From Conexibacter sp. CPCC 206217 (GTDB taxonomy: Bacteria > Actinomycetota > Thermoleophilia > Solirubrobacterales > Solirubrobacteraceae): a stretch of 64,000 nt of DNA. Shown here piece after piece: positions 57,711 to 64,000 of this stretch. Positions within the stretch are counted from its first letter, which is position 1, and every line of letters begins with the position of its first letter. Under the pieces are notes generated by a model. It did not search any database, was not told the origin of the DNA, and worked only from the letters and a program-made list of their open reading frames with translations. The position numbers and the translations under genes were made by a program. Location: the NCBI RefSeq assembly GCF_030646165.1, contig NZ_JAUTDO010000001.1, positions 620,001 to 684,000 of the forward strand, written 5' to 3'.

Positions 57711-59173
57711 GGGGTGTCGTTTTCGCTGTAGGACTCGAACGGGACTCTGTTGACTCTGGCGGTCCGTCTCGGCTGCTGACCAGCCGGGTTACCTATAACC
57801 GTTCTGCCAATCACGTATCTCTCGTTGCCCGGCATGCAGATGCCGTTCTGCCCGGGCGCACCCACGTACGGGTAGGGGTTCGAGTGCAGATGGTTGACCG
57901 GCTCTGCGCTGAAGGTTGATGCACCGTTGGCTGGGGCCGACGCAGGTCCCGCCTCGCTGTTCGGACCAATCGGTGCGCCCATTGGTGCAAGTGAGAGCCA
58001 CGAGCCGGACGGCGTCGGGCTCGAGTCACGGTCACCGAGCACCGAAGCGGCGTTATTCAGCAACAGCGCGATGTAATTGCAATTCTGCTGCATCCCGGAG
58101 AGGTTCGCGATCGTCGGCGACAACACATTGACGGTGTTGTTGAGGCCCTTGATGCCGAGCGGCACCTGCGGATCGGTGGCGAACGCCTCCAGCGATCTCA
58201 TCGAGCGGCCGAGCCGCTCGTTCAAAGCGGAGGCACGCGTAATCGTTCTGGTGCCGACCGTGAACGCCTCTGCCAACAGCGGCGCGGTACTCGGCAGTTC
58301 GGCGGCGCCTGGCTGGAGAAGCCGGAAGAACTCGGCCGAGTCGGCCAGGAACGTGCGCTGGAACGGGAAGTCGCGGATCGCGGTCTCCATCGCCGGCGGG
58401 CCGCCCGTGATCGAGTCCTGCAGGTACGGGCGTGCGACCGCGGCGAAGGCGTCGAACGTCGTCGACAGGTTCACGAACAGCTGCCCCTGCTGCTCGGCGA
58501 CCGGCACGATCGCCTCGGCCGTGCGCCCGAGCCCGCGGAAGAAGCCGCGCAGGTCGGTCTCCGGCGAGATCAGGTTCTGCATCACCGGTATGAGGTTTCT
58601 CGTCAGCGGGTCGAGCTCGACGATCGCCTCGTTGAGGTCGACGCCGCGCCCGGCGAGCGCGTCGCCGAAGATCTTCAGGTTCGCCTGGTTCGCCGCGCGC
58701 GTTCTCTCGTCGAACATGTTGAAGAACTCGTCGATCTCGACCGGTCTCGGCGTCGCGTTCGCGAGCGGGATCGTCGCGCCGTCGGCGAGTCCTCTGCTGG
58801 AGTTGCCACGCGTGACCTCGAGGTACTTGAGGCCGACCGCCGAGCGCGGGCGCACGATGAACGTCGAGTTCGCCGGCAGCGGATCGACCGTGGTGTCGAG
58901 CTTCAGCGTGAGTCTTGCCGTGACGCGACCGTTTCTGTGCACGACCGGGTCGATCGAGGAGATGATCCCGATCCGGTCGCCGCCCATCCGCACCTCGTTG
59001 CCCGTCACGAGGTTGGCGGCATCGGGCACCTGCGCGTAGAGCCGGTAGGTCGGCACGAACGGCAGGCCGTTGTTCGCGTTGTAGGCGAGGAAGACCGCGA
59101 CGATCACGACCAGCACGGTGGCCGCGCCGATCAGGATCGGGTTCGCCGCCACGGATGTGCTGCGGCGGTTCAT
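57707..59173 (-). CDS. Mce-family protein 3 of operon
   Basis: 488 residues. TM about 12-30 (ILIGAATVLVVIVAVFLAY), MlaD domain about 42-125 (YRLYAQVPDAANLVTGNEVR, MGGDRIGIISSIDPVV, VRPRSAVGLKYLEVTRG), then long helices. The C-terminal 110 residues are Pro/Asn/Gly-rich with PYVGAPGQNGICMPGNE. ATG 59173 overlaps the second Mce gene's stop. Confidence 0.9.
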   Translation of the reverse strand: MNRRSTSVAANPILIGAATVLVVIVAVFLAYNANNGLPFVPTYRLYAQVPDAANLVTGNEVRMGGDRIGIISSIDPVVHRNGRVTARLTLKLDTTVDPLPANSTFIVRPRSAVGLKYLEVTRGNSSRGLADGATIPLANATPRPVEIDEFFNMFDERTRAANQANLKIFGDALAGRGVDLNEAIVELDPLTRNLIPVMQNLISPETDLRGFFRGLGRTAEAIVPVAEQQGQLFVNLSTTFDAFAAVARPYLQDSITGGPPAMETAIRDFPFQRTFLADSAEFFRLLQPGAAELPSTAPLLAEAFTVGTRTITRASALNERLGRSMRSLEAFATDPQVPLGIKGLNNTVNVLSPTIANLSGMQQNCNYIALLLNNAASVLGDRDSSPTPSGSWLSLAPMGAPIGPNSEAGPASAPANGASTFSAEPVNHLHSNPYPYVGAPGQNGICMPGNERYVIGRTVIGNPAGQQPRRTARVNRVPFESYSENDTP

Positions 59174-60675
59174 CGCACGGCCTCGCTCCCGAGCAGGTAG
59201 CCGAGCACACCCGCGCGCGGGTCCTCGGTGGCCTCGGCCGGCACTTGCTGTTCCTCAGTCGCGTCAGCGGTGGGCGCTTCGGTTGCCTGGTCGTCGGTGA
59301 CCGGAGGCTCATCGACCTGCGCGGCGGGCAGCGTCACGGTCGGAAATCTCAGAGCTCCATCGGGCGGCGGCGTTTGGGCCGTGGAGGCGTCGGGCGCCGT
59401 TGCCGTCTGCGCGTTCGCCGCGTCCTCGTCTTCGATGAATTGTCTGTTGGCAAAGTGGACGTCGCAGCTGCTCGTCGGCTCAACGACATATCTGAGACAC
59501 AGGCCGAGCTGAACGAACGTCCGCAAGTAATGGCTCACCGAGTCATAGCCGTTGGTCGCCCCCGCAAAGCCCAGCACCGTCCGCATGAAGTTCTGGATCC
59601 CGTACTGGTCTCTCAGGCTCGCCAGACCCAGCGAGAAGTCTCTCGCCAGCGGGCCGCTCGCTCTCGCCAGCTGGTCGACGTCCTGGATCACCGGTCTGGC
59701 GGCGAGCAGCGCTCTTCTGCTGATCTCCGCCGCGTCGCCGAGCGTGCGGAAGGTCGGCAGCGCGGCGGTCGAGAACGGGCCGAGCTGGGCGAACAGCTGG
59801 TTGATCGACGGCGCGGCCTCGCCGAGGTCGCTGAAGACCGGGGTCGCCGCGTCGGAGAACTGCTCGAGTCTCGCCATCGTCGGGCCGAGCTCCTGCAGGA
59901 ATTGCGGGAACAGCTCGAAGTTGCGCTCCAGCGCGTCGCCCTTCTCGGCGGTCGCGGTCGCGGTCGCGCCGGCCTTGTCGATGAAGTTGCTGATCGACTC
60001 GCGCTCGCGGGCGAGCGGCGTCAGGTCGATGTCCGAGTCGCGCGCGAGGTTCGCCAGCGTGACGTTCTCGTCGGCCAGCACTCTGAGGAATCTGTCGAAG
60101 TTGTCGAGCGCCGGGTTCGCACGCCGGATCACGCGTCTGAGCTCGTCGCCGTTGCCCGCCAGGCCGGTGCCCAGCTCGTTCAGGATCAGCGCGAACCGCT
60201 GCCGCTCGGGCAGCCGCATGATGTTGTTCAGCATGTCGAGGTCGACCGGCGACGAGTTGCGCTCCAGCGGCAGCAGGTACTCGCCCTTGCCCGGGCCGTC
60301 TCTGATCTGTCTCAGCGACGGCGACGGCGCCTCGCCCTCGTTGCGCGGCTGGGTCGTCTCGCAGGCGACGTACTTCTCGCCCAGCAGCGACTGCAGCCGC
60401 ACCGCGCATCTGGCGTCCTGCTTGAAGTCCTTGAAGGCGGGATCGGTGATGTCGAGCACGACCGCGGCCTTCTTCTGCGGCGTCACGTCGAGCGAGTCGA
60501 TCCGGCCGATCACGACGCCTGCGGACTTCACGTCCTCCCCGGCGACGAGGAAGCCGGCGTTGTCGAAGATCGCGCGCACCTTGTAGCTGCCGTCGTCGGA
60601 GCGCGCGCCGGTGCCGATCACCAGCACGACGAGCACCGCCGCGACGACGCCTGCGATCGCGAGCAGCCGCTTCAT
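59170..60675 (-). CDS. Mce-family protein 2 of operon
   Basis: 501 residues from ATG 60675, overlapping the first Mce gene's stop (ATGA). TM about 3-22 (RLLAIAGVVAAVLVVLVIGT), MlaD domain about 30-120 (YKVRAIFDNAGFLVAGEDVK, SAGVVIGRIDSLDV, LQSLLGEKYVACETTQ), helical region to about 350, and a Pro/Ala/Thr-rich acidic tail of 100 residues (DDQATEAPTADATEEQQVPA). Confidence 0.9.
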   Translation of the reverse strand: MKRLLAIAGVVAAVLVVLVIGTGARSDDGSYKVRAIFDNAGFLVAGEDVKSAGVVIGRIDSLDVTPQKKAAVVLDITDPAFKDFKQDARCAVRLQSLLGEKYVACETTQPRNEGEAPSPSLRQIRDGPGKGEYLLPLERNSSPVDLDMLNNIMRLPERQRFALILNELGTGLAGNGDELRRVIRRANPALDNFDRFLRVLADENVTLANLARDSDIDLTPLARERESISNFIDKAGATATATAEKGDALERNFELFPQFLQELGPTMARLEQFSDAATPVFSDLGEAAPSINQLFAQLGPFSTAALPTFRTLGDAAEISRRALLAARPVIQDVDQLARASGPLARDFSLGLASLRDQYGIQNFMRTVLGFAGATNGYDSVSHYLRTFVQLGLCLRYVVEPTSSCDVHFANRQFIEDEDAANAQTATAPDASTAQTPPPDGALRFPTVTLPAAQVDEPPVTDDQATEAPTADATEEQQVPAEATEDPRAGVLGYLLGSEAVR

Positions 60676-62012
60676 GGGCCGGTGAGGGTGTCGGAGGGAT
60701 CGCAGTCGCCGCCCGGCGCGACCCACGGGTTGGAGCCGTCCGGCCGCGCCTGGCTGGCGCCGCCCGGGCAGCGCCGCGTCGCGTCGGCTCTCTGGTCGAC
60801 GAAGCGCTGGTTCGGCGAGACCGGGTTGAGCACCTCGGAGCCGTCCGCGCCCTGCGAGTACTGGAACGCGCCGAAGTCGGCCAGCGCGCGCGTGTAGTGG
60901 CCGTTGGCGTCGTAGTTGGCGGACGCCTGCCCGAAGCTGCGCAGCCAGCCGACCAGCTCCGGCGTGTACGGGCGGAAGAAGTCGACAACCGGCTGGCCTC
61001 TGCGCATCGCGCTGACGGAGTTCGCGAACGCCGGCGATCCGACCCGCTGCAGCTCCGGCAGCTGGCGCATGATGTCGGTCAGGTCGTTGTTCGGGCCGCT
61101 CGTGTTGACGAACGCGCTGAGGTCGGTGAACGTCGGCACGGCCGCATCGACGAGCGGGCGGAACTCGGCGAAGAATCTCGCGAGGTTCTTCGTCGCCGGC
61201 TTCGACGCGTCGACGAGCGGGTCGAGGTCGTCGAGCGCGGAGCGCAGGTCGCGGAACGTCGAGCTCCCCTCGCGCAGCGTCCCGGGCAGCTCGTCGAGCG
61301 TCGCCGCGAGGCTGCGGTTCTGGCCCGAGATCGCGCCCATCATGATGTTGAGGCTGCTGATCAGCGACGACAGCTGCTCGCGCCGCTCGGCGACCGAGCT
61401 GACGACATGCGCGCCGCTGACGATCGCGGCCTCGAGGTTCTGCTGGTCGTGCGTCAGCTCGCGCACGAGTCTGTTCGTCGCCGACAGCGCGGGGCTGAAG
61501 TACTTCGCCGCCTCCGAGACCTCTCTCGTCTTGCCCTGGTACTGCGTCGCCGAGCCCTGGATCACGTCCTGCAGGCCTCTGCGCGTTCTCTCGTCGAGCG
61601 TGTTGAAGAGCTGGTCGATGTCGACCACCGATGTCGTCTCGGTGGTGTCGAGCGTCGAGTTGGCTGCCAGCTCGGGCGCGCTGTTGGGGCCCGGCGTGAG
61701 TGAGATGTAGCGGTTGGCGACGCTGGAGAGCGACGCGAGCCGGATCACCGCGGTCGTGCCTCTGTGCAGCGGCGCGTACGGCTTCTGGACGCTGATCGTG
61801 ACCTCGGCGAGGTTGTTGTCGGTCAGCGAGATGTCCTCGACGCTGCCGATGCGACGTCCGCCGATCTGCACGTCGTTGCCTCTGACGAGCTGGCCGGCCG
61901 TCTCGAAGACGAGCTTGTAGCGCTCGCTGCCGCCACCGCCGAGCAGCACGATCAGGACGATCGCGACGACCAGCAGCAGCGCGCCGAGCGCGGCACCGCG
62001 CGCAACGGTCAC
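60672..62012 (-). CDS. Mce-family protein 1 of operon (MceA position)
   Basis: 446 residues from GTG 62012 with GGGAGG 7 nt upstream. TM about 7-25 (AALGALLLVVAIVLIVLLGG), MlaD domain about 30-115 (YKLVFETAGQLVRGNDVQIG, GRRIGSVEDISLTDNN, SLSSVANRYISLTPG), followed by long helices and a Cys-containing C-terminus (ATRRCPGGASQ, APGGDCDPSD). First Mce subunit after the ATPase gene; 68 bp separate them. Confidence 0.9.
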   Translation of the reverse strand: MTVARGAALGALLLVVAIVLIVLLGGGGSERYKLVFETAGQLVRGNDVQIGGRRIGSVEDISLTDNNLAEVTISVQKPYAPLHRGTTAVIRLASLSSVANRYISLTPGPNSAPELAANSTLDTTETTSVVDIDQLFNTLDERTRRGLQDVIQGSATQYQGKTREVSEAAKYFSPALSATNRLVRELTHDQQNLEAAIVSGAHVVSSVAERREQLSSLISSLNIMMGAISGQNRSLAATLDELPGTLREGSSTFRDLRSALDDLDPLVDASKPATKNLARFFAEFRPLVDAAVPTFTDLSAFVNTSGPNNDLTDIMRQLPELQRVGSPAFANSVSAMRRGQPVVDFFRPYTPELVGWLRSFGQASANYDANGHYTRALADFGAFQYSQGADGSEVLNPVSPNQRFVDQRADATRRCPGGASQARPDGSNPWVAPGGDCDPSDTLTGP

Positions 62013-62080
62013 GTGCGCGCCTCCCGGCAAGCCGGTTCGATGACGTGGACGACGGTCAAGAGGATGGGTCCGGGGGCGTC

Positions 62081-63106
62081 CTACTCCATCCCGAGCGGGC
62101 CCTGGGACTCCCCGCTCAGAAACTGACGGACGAAGGGGTTCTCGGAGCTGAAGAGGTCTCTCGCAGGTCCGGATTCGACGATCCGCCCGCGCCACAGCAC
62201 CGCGATGAACTCCGCGACGCGACGCGCGCTGGCGATGTCGTGGGTGATCACGACGTAGGCGCCGCCGTTCTCGGCGTGCACCTCCTTGATCAGCTCGCAC
62301 AGCAGCGCGGTGCGGACCGGGTCGAGGCCCGAGTCGGGCTCGTCGAACAGCACGATCTCCGGATCGAGCACGAGCGCGCGTGCGAAGCCGGCGCGCTTGC
62401 GCATGCCGCCGGACAGCTCGTTGGGCATCTTCTCGTGCGACTGAGCGAGGCCGACCTCGACGAGCCGTCTGTTGACGATCTCGGCGATCTCGTCCTCGCC
62501 CTTGTCCGTGTGCTGGCGCAACGGGAAGGCGACGTTGTCGTAGAGGTTCATCGAGCCGAACAGCGCGCCGTCCTGGAACAGCACGCCGAACTTCTTGCGC
62601 ATCTCGAAGAGGTCGTCGTCGACCATGTTCGGGACCGAGTCGCCGTGCACGAGGATGTCGCCCTGGTCGGGGTAGAGCAGCCCGACCATGTGCTTGATGC
62701 AGACCGACTTGCCCGTGCCGGACGGGCCGAGGATCATCGAGATTCTGCCCTCGGGGATGCCGAGGTTGAGGCCGCGCAGCACCTCGTTGCGCCCGAACGC
62801 CTTGTGCACGTCGATGAACTCGACGGCGTCCTCGACGCCCTCGACGCTGTGGCGATCCTCGGTGTGCCAGCGGAACTCGTCCTCGTCCGCGCCGACGACG
62901 TCGGCCGGCGGCTGCTCGGAGACGACCGAGACGCGCGGCTCCAGCGCCCGACTCTCAGGCTCGAGCTCAGCTTCAGGGTAGAGGTCGTGATCCCCGCTGG
63001 GATCGTCGTTCTCGCCGATCACGTCGCCGTGTTCCACGGCGGCGTCGTCGTAGCGCTCGACGACGTCGTCGTCGAGGCGGTCTCTGTCGGAGTCCGAGCG
63101 GCTCAC
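62081..63106 (-). CDS. Mce-system ABC ATPase (Mkl/MlaF type)
   Basis: 341 residues from GTG 63106 with AGGAGAG 6 nt upstream. The first 93 residues are a highly acidic extension (Asp/Glu-rich, no fold evident) that ordinary MlaF proteins lack. The ATPase domain then begins AVEFIDVHKAFGRNEVLRGL, with Walker A GPSGTGKS, signature LSGGMRKRAGFARAL, Walker B IVLFDEPDSGLD and switch THDIASARRVA. It energises lipid transport through the YrbE permease. The extension may contact the membrane or a regulator. Confidence 0.93.
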   Translation of the reverse strand: MSRSDSDRDRLDDDVVERYDDAAVEHGDVIGENDDPSGDHDLYPEAELEPESRALEPRVSVVSEQPPADVVGADEDEFRWHTEDRHSVEGVEDAVEFIDVHKAFGRNEVLRGLNLGIPEGRISMILGPSGTGKSVCIKHMVGLLYPDQGDILVHGDSVPNMVDDDLFEMRKKFGVLFQDGALFGSMNLYDNVAFPLRQHTDKGEDEIAEIVNRRLVEVGLAQSHEKMPNELSGGMRKRAGFARALVLDPEIVLFDEPDSGLDPVRTALLCELIKEVHAENGGAYVVITHDIASARRVAEFIAVLWRGRIVESGPARDLFSSENPFVRQFLSGESQGPLGME

Positions 63107-63140
63107 GAAACTCTCCTGGTGTCGGTTCCGGGCGCCATCG

Positions 63141-63947
63141 TCAACGGATCAGGTTGATCTCGGGATGGGTCGCGAGCAGCGTCTGCGTGAAGACGTAGTT
63201 GAACGCGAAGATGCCCATGAAAGCTATGACGACCGCCTGGTTGACTGCGCGACCGACGCCCTCTGCGCCGCCTGAGGCGGTCATACCCTTGTAACAGCAG
63301 ACGATCGCGATGATCGCGCCGAAGAGCGTCGTCTTCAGCATCGAGCCCCACAGGTCTGTCGTCGACGCGCTCGTCAGGAAGGTCGCGAAGAACGGACCCA
63401 GCGGCGCGCCGTAGACGATCGTCGCGATGATCCCGCCGAAGATGCCGAACAGCAGCGCGTAGACGTTGAAGAGGCCGGTCACGAGCATCAGCGCGAGGAA
63501 GCGCGGCACGACGAGGTTCTTGACCGGGTCGACGCCGAGCACCTGCAGCGCGTCGAGCTCCTCGCGGATCTTGCGCGCGCCGAGATCGGCCGTGATCGCG
63601 GTGCCGGCGACGCCGGCCAGCACGATCGCGGTCACGAACGGCGCGAATTCGCGGATCGAGGCGAGCACGAAGAATCCGCCGAGGCGATCGAGCGCCCCGA
63701 ACAGGACGAGGAAGTTGGCCGCCTGCAGCCCCGGTGCGCCGTAGCCGAACGCCACGGTCGAGACCAGCAGCGGGAACCAGCACAGCTTCAGGGCGAACAA
63801 GAACTGCGAGATGAACTCGCCGCCGTAGGGGTACGGCGGCCGAATCGCAGAGACGATCGTCTTGCCCGTCAGGATCATCATGTCGCCGATTTCCTCGAGG
63901 GCGTTCCTCGTGGGAAGCAACGCGCGGTCGGCGACCGTTCGGACCAT
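63141..63947 (-). CDS. YrbE/MlaE-family permease of the Mce system
   Basis: 268 residues from ATG 63947 (MVRTVADRALLP), chosen because AGGGAGGA lies upstream; an in-frame GTG at 63998 would add 17 residues. Hydrophobic segments cover about 60-85, 90-120, 135-165, 185-210 and 235-260. The family motifs are IREFAPFVTAIVLAGVAGTA, ADLGARKIREELDALQVLG and DPVKNLVVPRFLAL. Canonical operons have two YrbE genes; only this one is in view, and the other may lie beyond the right edge. Confidence 0.9.
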   Translation of the reverse strand: MVRTVADRALLPTRNALEEIGDMMILTGKTIVSAIRPPYPYGGEFISQFLFALKLCWFPLLVSTVAFGYGAPGLQAANFLVLFGALDRLGGFFVLASIREFAPFVTAIVLAGVAGTAITADLGARKIREELDALQVLGVDPVKNLVVPRFLALMLVTGLFNVYALLFGIFGGIIATIVYGAPLGPFFATFLTSASTTDLWGSMLKTTLFGAIIAIVCCYKGMTASGGAEGVGRAVNQAVVIAFMGIFAFNYVFTQTLLATHPEINLIR

Positions 63948-64000
63948 CTCTCTCTCGTCCTCCCTGGAAAACACGGGTAGAAGGGGCTCAACCGGCACCT

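Overview
The window is a 64 kb chromosomal segment from a high-GC actinobacterium. Gene content (an mce lipid-import operon, an mIHF-like protein, leaderless promoters with TAnnnT -10 boxes, PspC-linked signalling) fits Actinobacteria, and the overall flavour suggests the Thermoleophilia/Solirubrobacterales (Conexibacter-like). That placement is an inference and was not tested by any search. I see no rRNA or tRNA genes, CRISPR arrays, transposases or integrases.

Layout. 1-12.8 kb is a housekeeping block, mostly on the minus strand: lysS (cut by the left edge), greA, a tRNA dihydrouridine synthase, coaX, a folate/cell-maintenance run (tilS, hpt, ftsH, folP, folB, folK), an SCP2-like protein and a purine nucleoside phosphorylase. 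13.2-16 kb holds a 926-residue multidomain cell-wall hydrolase. 17-22.7 kb carries lipid catabolism: a sirtuin coupled to a 3-hydroxyacyl-CoA dehydrogenase/enoyl-CoA hydratase fusion, then an acyl-CoA dehydrogenase under a TetR-type palindrome. 23-28.6 kb contains a Ca2+/H+ antiporter, a lipoprotein, a D-glucuronyl C5-epimerase-like exported protein, an EVE protein and a membrane protein. 28.6-32.4 kb is a PspC envelope-stress cluster (NarL-type regulator, PspC-fused histidine kinase, PspC/LiaF-like protein). 32.4-34.8 kb is a MoxR ATPase/VWA pair. 34.9-37.6 kb is a TPP-riboswitch-controlled ABC transporter. 37.7-40.8 kb has a PucR-type regulator and an amt-glnB ammonium module.

The most interesting accessory locus is at 42.3-44.7 kb. 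A serine palmitoyltransferase-like enzyme is divergent, by only 13 bp, from a 389-residue GNAT-fold protein of the kind that serves as bacterial ceramide synthase elsewhere. This suggests sphingolipid synthesis in a Gram-positive lineage. 46.9-48.3 kb is visibly less GC-rich and encodes small exported proteins of unknown function.

48.3-64 kb is one long minus-strand operon: a YrbE/MlaE permease, an Mkl/MlaF ATPase, six Mce proteins, an MMPL/RND transporter, a membrane-anchored redoxin, a B3/B4-domain protein and a coiled-coil protein. Most junctions are 4-bp ATGA or GTGA overlaps, so the transporter is translated as a coupled unit. Several genes across the window have a TAnnnT box 6-7 nt before the start codon, implying leaderless mRNAs.
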